A DNA stretch of 64,000 nt from Halomonas urmiana (lineage in GTDB: Bacteria; Pseudomonadota; Gammaproteobacteria; Pseudomonadales; Halomonadaceae), in assembly GCF_005780185.1 (NCBI RefSeq), contig NZ_VBUI01000002.1, positions 162,219 through 226,218 of the forward strand, in the 5' to 3' direction. Made by a program: the position numbers and the translations under genes. This document shows, one piece after another, positions 8,462-16,791 of the stretch. How positions within the stretch are numbered: the stretch's first letter is position 1; the number at the start of each line of letters is the position of its first letter. The notes under the pieces are model-generated. The model saw only the letters and a program-made list of their open reading frames with translations. It was not told the origin of the DNA and did not search any database.

Positions 8462-9112
8462 ATGGCCACAATGAAATTCATGTGCGACGCCGAGCGCTGC
8501 ATCGAGTGCAACGGCTGCGTCACCGCCTGCAAGAACGCCAACGAGGTCGAATGGGGCGTGCAGCGCCGCCGCGTGGTGACCCTCAACGACGGCGAGCCCA
8601 GCGAGGTCTCGATCTCGGTGGCCTGCATGCACTGCGACGATGCGCCCTGCATCGCCGTCTGCCCCACCGAGACCCTCTACCAGCGCGATGACGGCATCGT
8701 GCTGCACGACAAGGACCTGTGCATCGGCTGCGGCTACTGCCTCTATGCCTGCCCCTTCGGCGCGCCGCAGTTCCCGAAGCAGAACGCCTTCGGCGAGCGC
8801 GGCAAGATGGACAAGTGCACCTTCTGCGCCGGCGGGCCGGCGGAGACGAAGGAAGAGGAGTACCAGAAATACGGCGCCAACCGCATCGCCGAGGGCAAGC
8901 TGCCGCTGTGTGCCGAGATGTGCTCGACCAAGGCGCTGCTGGCCGGGGATGCCCAGGAGGTCGCCGACATCTTCCGCCAGCGCGTCGTCCAGCGCGGCCA
9001 CAAGGACGGCGGCTGGTCCGGAAACCCGCGTCGCGAACAGAAACGCGCCGGCCAGGGTAACGACCTCTCCGCGGCCGACTCCCTGGCCTACGATGCCACC
9101 CAGCAGGGGTAA
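8462..9112 (+). CDS. fdhB: Formate dehydrogenase iron-sulfur (beta) subunit
   Basis: A 216-residue electron-transfer subunit with four 4Fe-4S clusters: CIECNGCVTAC, CMHCDDAPCIAVC, CIGCGYCLYAC and a CTFC...CAEMC pair. It passes electrons from the catalytic subunit to the cytochrome b subunit. It lacks the C-terminal membrane helix of E. coli FdnH and has no signal of its own, so it presumably travels with the Tat-bearing alpha subunit. AGGAG precedes the ATG. Its stop codon overlaps the AAGGAGG ribosome-binding site of the next gene. Confidence 0.95.
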   Translation: MATMKFMCDAERCIECNGCVTACKNANEVEWGVQRRRVVTLNDGEPSEVSISVACMHCDDAPCIAVCPTETLYQRDDGIVLHDKDLCIGCGYCLYACPFGAPQFPKQNAFGERGKMDKCTFCAGGPAETKEEEYQKYGANRIAEGKLPLCAEMCSTKALLAGDAQEVADIFRQRVVQRGHKDGGWSGNPRREQKRAGQGNDLSAADSLAYDATQQG

Positions 9113-9122
9113 GGAGGCGACC

Positions 9123-10184
9123 ATGAGCATGTCGATATTGCACGTGGGGGCCGCACGACGGCTCCTGACGCTGCTGGTGCTGCTGGCCGGCCTGGTATTG
9201 TCCCAGCTGGCGCTGGCGCAGCAGGCCGATCCCGGCCGAGAGGCGGCCTTCGCCGTCCCTGCCGTGGATGCCGAGCTGTGGCGACAGGTCAAGGCGGGGG
9301 AGACCGGGCCCAACTACCGGGACTCCCGGGCCGACAGCACCTATAACCTGGTCAATGCGAGCGGCGAGACCTGGCGACAGATCCGCGAGCGCTGGGTGTC
9401 TCCCTTCGGTGTGATCGTTGTGCTGGGCATGATTGCCGTGATCGCCCTCTTCTATCTGATGGTGGGGAGCAAGAAGCTCGACGAACCGCGAACGGGTCGC
9501 AAGCTGCTGCGCTGGTCGCTGGTGGTCCGGTCGCTGCACTGGACGGTAGCGACGCTGTTCATCCTGCTGGCCCTCACCGGGCTCAACCTGGCCTATGGCA
9601 AGGCCGTCTTCCGTCCGATCTTCGGCGACGGTTTCTGGGCGGCGATGATGTCCGGCACCAAGCTGATCCACAACTACCTGGGGCCCTTGTTCGGCATCCT
9701 GCTGGTGATCCTGCTGCTGCGCCTGCTCAGCCACAACATCCCGAAGGCCCATGACCTGCAGTGGTTCGCCAAGGGCGGCGGCCTGGTCGGCAAGGGGCAC
9801 CCCGACGCCGGCTTCGCCAATGGCGGCGAGAAGGTCTGGTACTGGCTGCTCGCCACCGCCGGCCTGGCCGTGATCGTCAGCGGGTTCGTGCTGGACTTCC
9901 CTAACTACGGGCAGGCCCGCGACACCATGCAGTGGGCCAATATCATCCACGCCGTGGGCGCCCTGGGGCTGACCGCCGTGGCCCTGGGCCATATCTACAT
10001 CGGCACCCTCGGCACCGAGGGGTCGCTGGAGGGCATGACCACCGGCTACGTGGACGAGACCTGGGCCAAGGAGCATCACAACCTCTGGTACGACGAGGTC
10101 AAGGATCAGGCGATCCCCGAGGAGCAGCTGGCCGAGAGCCGCCCGACATCCGAGGGCGACGAACCGGCACCGCGCTCCGGCTGA
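9123..10184 (+). CDS. fdhC: Formate dehydrogenase cytochrome b (gamma) subunit
   Basis: A 353-residue membrane subunit that anchors the complex and delivers electrons to quinone. After a Sec-type signal (residues 1-33) there is a periplasmic segment of about 65 residues, a first membrane helix near 97-118, and a four-helix FdnI-like cytochrome core with His residues in LVVRSLHWTVA, TKLIHNYLGP and NIIHAVGA that suit heme b ligation. The frame is open far upstream, but the start is the ATG at 9123, set by AAGGAGG at 9111-9117. It is the last gene before a strong terminator. Confidence 0.93.
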   Translation: MSMSILHVGAARRLLTLLVLLAGLVLSQLALAQQADPGREAAFAVPAVDAELWRQVKAGETGPNYRDSRADSTYNLVNASGETWRQIRERWVSPFGVIVVLGMIAVIALFYLMVGSKKLDEPRTGRKLLRWSLVVRSLHWTVATLFILLALTGLNLAYGKAVFRPIFGDGFWAAMMSGTKLIHNYLGPLFGILLVILLLRLLSHNIPKAHDLQWFAKGGGLVGKGHPDAGFANGGEKVWYWLLATAGLAVIVSGFVLDFPNYGQARDTMQWANIIHAVGALGLTAVALGHIYIGTLGTEGSLEGMTTGYVDETWAKEHHNLWYDEVKDQAIPEEQLAESRPTSEGDEPAPRSG

Positions 10185-10207
10185 GGCACACCCTCGCCGC
10201 ATCTTCC

Positions 10208-10235
10208 GACACCGCCTGCGGGCGGTGTCTTTTTT
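10208..10235 (+). terminator. Rho-independent terminator of the formate dehydrogenase operon
   Basis: A perfect 9-bp stem (GACACCGCC / GGCGGTGTC) with loop TGCG is followed directly by six T. It lies 23 bp after the cytochrome b gene and separates the fdh operon from the DUF1244-moaB-moeA genes. Confidence 0.93.
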
Positions 10236-10278
10236 GTTAAGCTGGACCGACAGACACCCCGACCACCGGAGAGAGACG

Positions 10279-10602
10279 ATGTCACATCTCGACGACACCA
10301 CCCGCACCGAACTCGAGGCGGCCGCGTTTCGCCGCCTACTGCGCCATCTGGACGAGCACAAGGAGGTCCAGAACATCGACCTGATGATCCTCGCCGACTT
10401 CTGCCGCAACTGCCTCTCCAAGTGGCTAGTGGCCGCCGCGGACGAGCGGGGAGTCGAGCTGGACTACGACAGCGCCCGCGAGCACGTCTACGGCATGCCC
10501 TACGGCGAGTGGAAGGCGAAGTACCAGCAGGAGGCCACCCCCGAGCAGCAGGCGGCCTTCGCGGCGCGCCAGGCGGCCAGGCAGGAGACGCAAGGCGAAT
10601 GA
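10279..10602 (+). CDS. DUF1244 domain protein
   Basis: A 107-residue cytoplasmic protein carrying the DUF1244 signature (LLRHLDEHKEVQNIDLM followed by LADFCRNCLSKW), with a conserved CxxC-like pair and the HVYGMPYGEWKAKYQ segment. The start is the ATG at 10279 behind GGAGAGA; 18 codons of open frame upstream are not used because they run into the preceding terminator. The stop overlaps the moaB start (ATGA), so it is co-translated with moaB. Function unknown. Confidence 0.87.
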   Translation: MSHLDDTTRTELEAAAFRRLLRHLDEHKEVQNIDLMILADFCRNCLSKWLVAAADERGVELDYDSAREHVYGMPYGEWKAKYQQEATPEQQAAFAARQAARQETQGE

Positions 10603-11120
10603 GCGACGCGATGATCCCCCTCTCCGTGGCAGTGCTGACCATCTCCGATACGCGAAATGAAGAGACCGATCGCAGCGGCCAGGCCCTGATCGAGCGTCTG
10701 ACGACTGCCGGCCACCGCCTGCATGAGAAGCGCATCGTGCCCGATGACGTCTATCGCATCCGCGCCGTGGTGGCGGGCTGGATCGCCGACGGCGCGGTGC
10801 AGGTGATCCTGACCACCGGCGGTACCGGCTTCACCGGCCGCGACTCCACGCCCGAGGCGGTCTCGGTGCTGCTCGACAAGCAGATCGAGGGCTTCGGCGA
10901 ACTCTTTCGCCACCTCTCCTGGCAGGAGATCGGCAGCTCCACCGTGCAGAGCCGCTGTCTCGGCGGGCTGGCCAACGCCACCGTGGTGTTCTGCCTGCCC
11001 GGCTCCACCGGTGCCTGTCGCACCGCCTGGGACGGCATCCTCGCCGAGCAGCTCGATAGCCGTCACAAGCCGTGCAACTTCGCCAATCTCGTCATCCCCG
11101 AGCGAGGCCAGCATGGATGA
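10599..11120 (+). CDS. moaB: MoaB/MogA-family molybdopterin adenylyltransferase-like protein
   Basis: A 173-residue protein of the MoCF domain family acting late in molybdenum cofactor synthesis. Seen: SVAVLTISDTR at the N-terminus, the nucleotide/molybdopterin motif TTGGTGFTGRDSTPEA, and LPGSTGACRTAWDGI near the end. The ATG at 10599 overlaps the stop of the DUF1244 gene; its own stop lies 8 bp inside moeA. Placement right after the formate dehydrogenase operon fits a supply of cofactor for that enzyme. The length and LNE-like tail favour MoaB over MogA. Confidence 0.92.
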   Translation: MSDAMIPLSVAVLTISDTRNEETDRSGQALIERLTTAGHRLHEKRIVPDDVYRIRAVVAGWIADGAVQVILTTGGTGFTGRDSTPEAVSVLLDKQIEGFGELFRHLSWQEIGSSTVQSRCLGGLANATVVFCLPGSTGACRTAWDGILAEQLDSRHKPCNFANLVIPERGQHG

Positions 11121-12321
11121 ACTAAAACCCGTCGAGGCGGCCCTCTCCGCACTGCTCGAGGACGTCACCCCCACGCCCGCAGAGACCGTGCCCTGCGACG
11201 CGGCGGCCGGGCGCGTGCTCGCCGAGGCGATCGAGGCGCGTCTCGACGTGCCCGCCTTCGATAACAGCGCCATGGACGGCTACGCCCTGCACCACCTCGA
11301 CGCTGGCCAGCGGCTACCCGTCGTCCAGCGCATCGTCGCCGGCGCGCCGGCGACGCCGCTGGCGCGGGGCACCTGCGCGCGCATCTTCACGGGCGGTGCG
11401 CTGCCCCCGGGGGCCGACTGCGTGGTGATGCAGGAGCGTGTGACGCGCGAGGGCGACGTCGCCCATCTCCCGGCGGATCTCCCGGCGGGCGACAACGTTC
11501 GCCGCCGCGGGCGCGACGTGGCGTCGGGGGCGCGGCTGCTGCCCGCCGGTGAGCGGCTGGAGGCCGCGGCGCTGGGCCACCTGGCCGGCCAGGGCATCAC
11601 CGAGGTGGTGGTGCGCCGCCGCCCACGGGTGGCGTTGCTCTCCACCGGCGACGAGATCGTCGATCCGGGCGCACCGCTGTGCGACGGGCAGATCTACAAC
11701 TCCAATCGGCCGATGCTCAAACGCCTGCTGGAGCGCTTCGGCGCCGAGCTGGTGCGCCTCGCCTCGGTGCCGGACGATGCCGCGGGCACCCGCGACACCC
11801 TCGCCGCGGCGGCGCGGGAGGCCGATCTGGTGATCAGCACCGGAGGGGTGAGCGTCGGCGAGGAGGATCACGTCAAGGCGGCGCTCGAGTCGCTGGGACA
11901 GCTCGACCTGTGGCGCCTGGCGATCCGCCCGGGGAAGCCCCTGGCGCTGGGGCGCCTGCCAGGACCGGCGGGCCAGGACGTGCGCTTCGTCGGCCTGCCC
12001 GGCAACCCGGTCTCCTGCTTCGTCGGCGCCTGGCTCTTCCTGCGCCCGTTGATGGGCGCCCTGCAGGGCTGTCCTGCCCTGGCCGAGCTGCCCCGGCTGC
12101 CGGCGCAAGCCGACTTCTCCACCTCCACCGGTCCGCGCCGCCACTACATGCGGGTGACCCTTGCCTTCGGGGAGGACGGCATCGTGGCCCGAGCGTTTCG
12201 CGACCAGAATTCGGGGGTACTGTCGTCGTGCATCGGCGCCGATGCCCTGGCGGAGATCCCTGCCGAGACACGCATCGAACCGGGTGATCGCCTCGACTGC
12301 CTGTGGCTCAGGGTCGATTGA
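11113..12321 (+). CDS. moeA: MoeA, molybdopterin molybdenumtransferase
   Basis: A 402-residue enzyme that inserts molybdate into adenylated molybdopterin. Key motifs: FDNSAMDGYAL, IFTGGALPPGADCVVMQE, STGDEIVDPG, STGGVSVGEEDHVK and GLPGNPVSCFVG, with the C-terminal MoeA domain IV after residue 330. The ATG at 11113 overlaps moaB by 8 bp, so the two are coupled. The gene ends in a short GATTGAGG-rich stretch without a clear terminator. Confidence 0.95.
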   Translation: MDELKPVEAALSALLEDVTPTPAETVPCDAAAGRVLAEAIEARLDVPAFDNSAMDGYALHHLDAGQRLPVVQRIVAGAPATPLARGTCARIFTGGALPPGADCVVMQERVTREGDVAHLPADLPAGDNVRRRGRDVASGARLLPAGERLEAAALGHLAGQGITEVVVRRRPRVALLSTGDEIVDPGAPLCDGQIYNSNRPMLKRLLERFGAELVRLASVPDDAAGTRDTLAAAAREADLVISTGGVSVGEEDHVKAALESLGQLDLWRLAIRPGKPLALGRLPGPAGQDVRFVGLPGNPVSCFVGAWLFLRPLMGALQGCPALAELPRLPAQADFSTSTGPRRHYMRVTLAFGEDGIVARAFRDQNSGVLSSCIGADALAEIPAETRIEPGDRLDCLWLRVD

Positions 12322-12382
12322 GGGTCGGCTGGATTGAGGTCCGATCGAGGATCGATCGAAGCTTGCTGAAGAGGCGAGTACC

Positions 12383-12946
12383 TCAGGCCGGCACGCCGAG
12401 CTCCGCATTGACGGCCGGCCATAGCCGCTCGAAGTCCCGAGCGAGGCGGACATAGTCCGCCGCCAGCCAGGGCACCAGCTCGGCCAGGCGATTCGGGCCG
12501 GAAAGGCGTCTCCCGATGCCTTCGATGGCACGACAGGTGAAGGTGAAGTCGGCGTAGCGGTTGAGCCAGTCCTGCTCCACCAGCACGGGCACCATCCCCG
12601 CCAGCCGCCCCGGGGCGGGAGCGGTCGCCAGCAGCTGATAGCAGCGTGCGGTCAGCCGACGTCGCGTGCCTTCCTCGAGCGTACGGGCCGCGAAATGATC
12701 CCAGAGCAGATCCAGGGCGATGCCGGCGAAGCGGCGCTGCGGCCACGGCGTGCGCGCGAGGATGTCGGCGACCACCGGGTGGCCATCGACGAAGGCGTCC
12801 ACCCGACGGTGGTGGCGGATGCCGGCCGCGGTGTCCGGCGGCCACGCCGAGAGGTCGATGCCCTTGACCCCGTCGGCGATCAGGTTGCCATACAGGAAGT
12901 CGTCACCGCCGCCGCGGGCGAGCCAGCCATGGGCGAGGAAGTTCAC
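12383..12946 (-). CDS. AcpH-like acyl carrier protein phosphodiesterase (DUF479)
   Basis: A 187-residue protein with the family's N-terminal MNFLAH and conserved HxxxD-type residues (HHRRVDAFVDGH, LLWDHFAA). E. coli AcpH removes the 4'-phosphopantetheine group from acyl carrier protein. It lies 10 bp after tusE on the same strand and could be the last gene of the tus transcript. The biochemical role in organisms outside the enterics is less secure than the family match. Confidence 0.85.
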   Translation of the reverse strand: MNFLAHGWLARGGGDDFLYGNLIADGVKGIDLSAWPPDTAAGIRHHRRVDAFVDGHPVVADILARTPWPQRRFAGIALDLLWDHFAARTLEEGTRRRLTARCYQLLATAPAPGRLAGMVPVLVEQDWLNRYADFTFTCRAIEGIGRRLSGPNRLAELVPWLAADYVRLARDFERLWPAVNAELGVPA

Positions 12947-12956
12947 GGCGGGCCGA

Positions 12957-13310
12957 TCATAGACAGTGGGTGGGCTTGGGCAGCCCGGCGAGTCGAGCCG
13001 CCACCTTGGCGGGACTGCCGGGGAAGAGCCGCATCAGATGGATCGAACGCCCCTTGTTGGGCCCCAGGGCCTTCCCCACCGCCTTGACCAGGGGGCGCAT
13101 GGCGGGAGCCATCTCATAGCGCGCATAGAAGTCTCGCAGTACCCTGAGTACCTCCCAGTGCTCCTCGGTCAGCTCGATGCCCTCCTCGCGCGCCAGGGCC
13201 TCGGCGATCTGGGGTGACCACTGCGTCATGTCGACGAGATAGTCTTCCGGATCCAGGGCATAGTGATGATTGTTGACCGATAGATAACGGTATATTTCTG
13301 TAGAGGCCAT
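12957..13310 (-). CDS. tusE: TusE/DsrC-family sulfur relay protein
   Basis: A 117-residue protein that accepts a persulfide from the TusBCD complex and presents it to MnmA for 2-thiolation of tRNA wobble uridine. The C-terminal swinging arm with the active Cys (LPKPTHCL, Cys116) is intact; the second, DsrC-type Cys is absent, which fits TusE rather than dissimilatory DsrC. The ATG at 13310 overlaps the tusB stop (TGATG); a TTG one codon earlier is also possible. Confidence 0.93.
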   Translation of the reverse strand: MASTEIYRYLSVNNHHYALDPEDYLVDMTQWSPQIAEALAREEGIELTEEHWEVLRVLRDFYARYEMAPAMRPLVKAVGKALGPNKGRSIHLMRLFPGSPAKVAARLAGLPKPTHCL

Positions 13311-13600
13311 CAATACCAGCTCACTGTCCGTTCGGCTTCCTCGGTCAGGGTCACGAAGCCATCCACATCGACCACCTGCACACTCTCCGCGCAGCGTCCC
13401 AGCAACCCGCGGGCCCCCAGGTCTTCCCTGAGGGCGAACAGTCGCCCCTCGATCTGGGCGTAATAGCGCACCAGCTGGGGCAACGCCCCTTGAACGCCGT
13501 CCTCGATCAGCAGCAGGACATCGTCCGGCCCCATGGCGGTCAGGGCCTGCTCAAAGACCCGACTGTTCGCCGGGGAACGGTTCACCACATGCAACAGCAT
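13310..13600 (-). CDS. tusB: TusB/DsrH-family sulfur relay subunit
   Basis: A 96-residue subunit of the TusBCD complex in tRNA 2-thiouridine synthesis. The N-terminus MLLHVVNRSP and the central LLLIEDGVQGAL are typical of the family. It lies between tusC and tusE on the same strand, with the TGATG overlap to tusE. The gene order tusD-tusC-tusB-tusE resembles the enteric tus locus. Confidence 0.92.
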   Translation of the reverse strand: MLLHVVNRSPANSRVFEQALTAMGPDDVLLLIEDGVQGALPQLVRYYAQIEGRLFALREDLGARGLLGRCAESVQVVDVDGFVTLTEEAERTVSWY

Positions 13601-13623
13601 CCAGGTTCTCCTCGCGACTCGGG

Positions 13624-14004
13624 CTAGAAGGTCAACACCAGGCGGTGGGCGGCGAGGGCCTCGGCGAGGGCCTCGGCCGACACGGGGTCAACGTCGAGCA
13701 TCAGCTCGTCGGCCGAGAGGCCGAGCGCCGAGAGCGCTTGCGCGTCCACCAGCAGGGTCTCGATATCATACATCTCCAGCATCTCCAGCGTCGCGGCCGT
13801 GCCCTTCTGCTCGAGCGCTCCGGGTCCTTGTCCCGGCATCAGCGCCGTGACGCCCTCCCCCATGAACAGCAGGGAAACGCGCTGCCCGAAGGCGGCGGCG
13901 ACCAGGGCGGCGTCCAGGCCTTCCTTCAGCCAGCTGCTGCCGTGGGGCGCATGGCGCAGGATGACCAGCAGGTCACGGAGTGGGTCCTCATGTTCGTGCA
14001 TCAT
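13624..14004 (-). CDS. tusC: TusC/DsrF-family sulfur relay subunit
   Basis: A 126-residue DsrE/F-like fold protein, structural partner of TusB and TusD. Seen: LLVILRHAPHGSSWLKEGLDAALVAAAFGQ followed by VSLLFMGEGV is the family pattern (quoted in two pieces: residues 12-31 and 32-52). It lies 23 bp after tusD and 23 bp before tusB, in one transcription unit. Not expected to carry the catalytic Cys, and none is present. Confidence 0.9.
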   Translation of the reverse strand: MMHEHEDPLRDLLVILRHAPHGSSWLKEGLDAALVAAAFGQRVSLLFMGEGVTALMPGQGPGALEQKGTAATLEMLEMYDIETLLVDAQALSALGLSADELMLDVDPVSAEALAEALAAHRLVLTF

Positions 14005-14026
14005 CGCTCCATCGCAGGCCAGGGAT

Positions 14027-14419
14027 TCAGGGGCCGAAGGTCACCAGACGGTCACAGCGCGTGCCCAGATCGATCAGCTGCCCTAACCCCGTCAGCTCGA
14101 AGGGTGCTGCCACGCTGTTTCCCTCCTTGCCATGCCTGGCGGCCTCGCGCTCGTCGAGCAGGCCACGGCGCAGCGCCGCGGCGATACAGACCTGCAGCGA
14201 GACGCCGTGTTCGCGGGACAGGTCCGCCCAGGCATCCACCAGGTGCGGTTCGTCTTGCGGGGGGGCGGCCAGCCGGGAGGCATTGTGCACGCCGTCGTGA
14301 TAGAAGAATACTGCCTCGAGGCAGTGGCCCCGCGCCACCAGGGCACGGGCAAAGCGCAGGGCCGAGTGGCTGGCCTGGTGACTGTAAGGGGCGCCCATCA
14401 GCAGGATGGCGTAGCGCAT
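14027..14419 (-). CDS. tusD: TusD/DsrE-family sulfurtransferase subunit
   Basis: A 130-residue subunit that receives sulfur from TusA. The catalytic cysteine is present in SLQVCIAAALRRG at position 78, the same number as in E. coli TusD. AGGAGGA lies just upstream of the ATG. It is the first gene of tusDCB-tusE; a hairpin upstream ends the preceding yccA transcript, so tus probably has its own promoter or depends on read-through. Confidence 0.93.
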   Translation of the reverse strand: MRYAILLMGAPYSHQASHSALRFARALVARGHCLEAVFFYHDGVHNASRLAAPPQDEPHLVDAWADLSREHGVSLQVCIAAALRRGLLDEREAARHGKEGNSVAAPFELTGLGQLIDLGTRCDRLVTFGP

Positions 14420-14438
14420 GAAGGTCCTCCTGAAACAA

Positions 14439-14466
14439 CCTGGCCCCGCCGGTTGGCGGGGCCAGG
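14439..14466 (-). terminator. Terminator hairpin after the yccA-like gene
   Basis: A perfect 12-bp inverted repeat (CCTGGCCCCGCC / GGCGGGGCCAGG, loop of four) sits 23 bp beyond the stop of the minus-strand BI-1 gene and is followed on that strand by TTGTTTC. The stem is very stable but the T tract is short. Confidence 0.75.
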
Positions 14467-14489
14467 TGATCCTGATACAGCGTTGGGGG

Positions 14490-15164
14490 TCAGTCCTGGC
14501 TCATGATGCCCAGGATCGACAGCAGGCTGATGAACAGGTTGTAGATCGACACGTAGAGGGTGATGGTGGCGAGGATGTAGTTGGTCTCGCCGCTGCGATG
14601 CACGATCTCACTGGTCTGGTAGAGGATGGCCGCCGAGGAGAACAGCACGAAGCCGGCGGAGACCATCAGCGACAGGGCCGGGATCTGCAGGAAGATGCCC
14701 GCCAGCATGGCCAGGATCAACACGATGGCACCGGCCACCAGGAAGTTGGCCAGGAAGCTGAAATCCTTGCGGGTGATCAGCGCTACCGCCGAGAGTCCCA
14801 CGAAGGTCATGCCGGTCATGCCCAGCGCGGTCATGATCAGCTGAGCGCCATTGGGCAGGGTGAGATAGGCGCTCAGGACCGGCCCGAGCGTGAAGCCCAT
14901 GAACCCGGTGAAGGCGAAGGTGGCAAGCAGCCCCATCGCGGAATTAGCGGTCTTGTGCACCAGGAACATGAGACCGTAGGCGCCGATGAAGAACACGAAG
15001 ATGTTCATGCGCTCTACGCCCATGCTCATGGCGGCGCCCGCCGTGATGGCGGAGAACAGCAGGGTCATCGCCAGCAGGCCGTAGGTATTGCGCAGAACCT
15101 TGCTGGTACCGACCGACTGCGACTGCGTCTGCTGACGTGTCGTCTGCGTCTCTTGATAAGCCAT
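14490..15164 (-). CDS. yccA: Bax inhibitor-1/YccA family inner-membrane protein
   Basis: A 224-residue protein with seven predicted membrane helices and a hydrophilic, Gln/Thr-rich N-terminus of about 20 residues. The sequence follows the BI-1/UPF0005 pattern (LRNTYGLLAMTLLFSA; NIFVFFIGAYGLMFLVHK; C-terminal LYVSIYNLFISLLSILG). In E. coli YccA binds and modulates the FtsH protease. The position next to tus genes matches the enteric yccA-tusE linkage. Confidence 0.92.
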   Translation of the reverse strand: MAYQETQTTRQQTQSQSVGTSKVLRNTYGLLAMTLLFSAITAGAAMSMGVERMNIFVFFIGAYGLMFLVHKTANSAMGLLATFAFTGFMGFTLGPVLSAYLTLPNGAQLIMTALGMTGMTFVGLSAVALITRKDFSFLANFLVAGAIVLILAMLAGIFLQIPALSLMVSAGFVLFSSAAILYQTSEIVHRSGETNYILATITLYVSIYNLFISLLSILGIMSQD

Positions 15165-15243
15165 GGATCCGAAGCTCCCTGTATGGTTGGTCTAGGCACT
15201 AGTCTTAGGATGCAGCCAGAATGGTCCCGACGCAAGCGCCCGG

Positions 15244-15714
15244 CTAGTCAGGGTTCAACGCGTTTTCCGCGGCACCAGCCTCCTCCAGGACCCGCCGTGC
15301 CACCCGCGCCGCGGTGTCACAGACCTCCGCGCCAGCGTGCTCGAGCTCCGCCATGTTCATCCAGCAGAGCGCCGTGGCATCGTCCGCGGCCGCCTCGATG
15401 CCACCCCGCCACTCCAGCTGGACCACCACGATGACGAAGTGCATGCTCAACGCACCCTCCGCATCGTGGTCGAAGACGTCGAGGGCGGTCAGGATGCGCC
15501 GCGGGTCGGCCAGCAGGCCGGTCTCTTCTCGCAGCTCGCGGGCCGCGGCCTGCTGGAGGCTCTCCCCCGCTTCGACCTTGCCACCGGGCAAGGCCAGCTT
15601 GCCCGCGTTGGGGGGATTGCGCCGCCTGACCATCAGGATACGATCTCCCCTGACCACCGCGGCCGACACCGCGGGAACGGGGTGCACTGGGGTCACTGTC
15701 GAGCGCTCGGGCAT
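15244..15714 (-). CDS. Nudix hydrolase
   Basis: A 156-residue enzyme with a complete Nudix box ([25 protein letters not shown], i.e. the GX5EX7REUXEEXGU pattern at about residues 44-68). It should hydrolyse a nucleoside-diphosphate-linked substrate. The [19 protein letters not shown] opening resembles ADP-ribose and MutT-like groups, but the substrate cannot be named. It is transcribed towards yccA and away from tRNA-Ser. Confidence 0.9.
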   Translation of the reverse strand: MPERSTVTPVHPVPAVSAAVVRGDRILMVRRRNPPNAGKLALPGGKVEAGESLQQAAARELREETGLLADPRRILTALDVFDHDAEGALSMHFVIVVVQLEWRGGIEAAADDATALCWMNMAELEHAGAEVCDTAARVARRVLEEAGAAENALNPD

Positions 15715-15836
15715 AGGGGTCTCCTGCGATCATCGTTCCCCCATTGTGCCCCACCCCTGAACCCAGGGCTAACATCCTGATCCCAAGGGGCTCTTGACCT
15801 GCGGATGAAAGCTGGTAGAGTACGCATCCGTAAGCC

Positions 15837-15926
15837 GGAGGGATGGCAGAGCGGTTGAATGCACCGGTCTTGAAAACCGGCGAAGGTGAGAGCCTTCCCA
15901 GGGTTCGAATCCCTGTCCCTCCGCCA
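15837..15926 (+). tRNA. tRNA-Ser(UGA)
   Basis: A complete class II tRNA of 90 nt including encoded CCA (15924-15926). Acceptor strands GGAGGGA and TCCCTCC pair perfectly; the anticodon loop is TCTTGAAAA-like with anticodon TGA at 15871-15873; a long variable arm (GAAGGTGAGAGCCTTC) and the T arm GGGTTCGAATCCC are present. Its 3' end is the integration site of the island that follows. Confidence 0.98.
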
Positions 15927-15932
15927 CCTTTT
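15910..15932 (+). repeat. Left attachment-type repeat (tRNA-Ser 3' end)
   Basis: These 23 bases cover the 3' half of the T stem, the acceptor strand, CCA and the following CCTTTT. They recur at 26144-26166 with 21 of 23 matches. Direct repeats of a tRNA 3' end flanking foreign genes are the classic mark of site-specific island integration. Confidence 0.75.
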
Positions 15933-15936
15933 TCAA

Positions 15937-15962
15937 GGGGATCAGCAACTTAGCTGATCCCC
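15937..15962 (+). terminator. Hairpin downstream of tRNA-Ser
   Basis: A perfect 10-bp stem (GGGGATCAGC / GCTGATCCCC) with a six-base loop lies 10 bp after the tRNA. It is followed by TCCTCTCGTTC, so the T tract is weak. It may now end the tRNA transcript in place of the displaced terminator at the far end of the island, or be part of the integrated element's attachment region. Confidence 0.55.
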
Positions 15963-16086
15963 TCCTCTCGTTCTGGGCCGCGCAAATACCCCAAAAAGTG
16001 CAACGGCTGCAACGATTACCCTTGCACCGCCTTGAGCGGTTCGCCCTGGGCGAGCGGAGTCCTGCGCTTCAGAGGACCAGTGCGCT

Positions 16087-16752
16087 TCATGACAGCACCT
16101 CCCTGGCGTCGATCATCGTCAGGCGGCCGGTACAGAAGGCCCCGGTGTCGATGTAGTGAACGTTTCCGAGGGTCTCCGGTTGCTCGAGGATGGTATGACC
16201 GACCACCACCGCGTCGATATTGGCCACCAGTGTCGTGTCCATCTGCCTAATGCGCTTGCGGCCCCAGACCAGGGACTCGAGTCCAGCCGAGTGGTCCTCC
16301 AACTGGAGCAGGTGCCAGTCGTGTGGCGGTTCCGCGTGCACCATGCCGATATGCTTGCCCTCCACCTCGACCTCCCGGGCATAGGGCTGGTGTTCCAAGG
16401 CCGCATTGAGGATGGTGCGCACCTCATGGACGCCGTGGAGATACACCCAGCTGCCGCCATTGATCTGCCAGAGATCCCAGGCCTGGCCGGCTCCCTCGTT
16501 CAGGGCGTCATAGGCCAGCATCTCGTGGTTACCCCGCACCCCGTAGAACCACGGCTCGAAGGCAAGCGACAGGCACTCGAAGGATTCAGACCCTCGATCG
16601 ATCAGATCGCCCACTGAGAAGAGTCGGTCGCGGGTTTTGTCGAACTCGACGCGGGCCATGGCCTCCATCAGCAAGGCATATTGCCCATGGATGTCGCCGA
16701 CAAAGAAGTCGCGGCCTTTCGTGTTCGCCTCGTGTTTCGTGATCAGACTCAT
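16087..16752 (-). CDS. PphA-like metallophosphoesterase (serine/threonine protein phosphatase family)
   Basis: A 221-residue phosphatase related to lambda phosphatase and E. coli PphA/PphB. The di-metal motifs are complete: GDIHG (residues 19-23), GDLIDRG and GNHE, plus the later HAEPPH and GHT histidines. The size is normal and no signal peptide is seen. It is the first island gene next to tRNA-Ser and ends 39 bp after merR on the same strand. A role in metal resistance is not evident; it may be passenger cargo. Confidence 0.88.
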   Translation of the reverse strand: MSLITKHEANTKGRDFFVGDIHGQYALLMEAMARVEFDKTRDRLFSVGDLIDRGSESFECLSLAFEPWFYGVRGNHEMLAYDALNEGAGQAWDLWQINGGSWVYLHGVHEVRTILNAALEHQPYAREVEVEGKHIGMVHAEPPHDWHLLQLEDHSAGLESLVWGRKRIRQMDTTLVANIDAVVVGHTILEQPETLGNVHYIDTGAFCTGRLTMIDAREVLS

Positions 16753-16791
16753 GCGGCCTCCCTATGCTCGTCGTAGGCCTTCAGCGCTGAC

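Noticed and set aside
12303..12361. Short GATTGAGG/GATCGAGG repeats after moeA
   Set aside because: Copies are short and imperfect; this may be chance in a small gap and has no clear unit.
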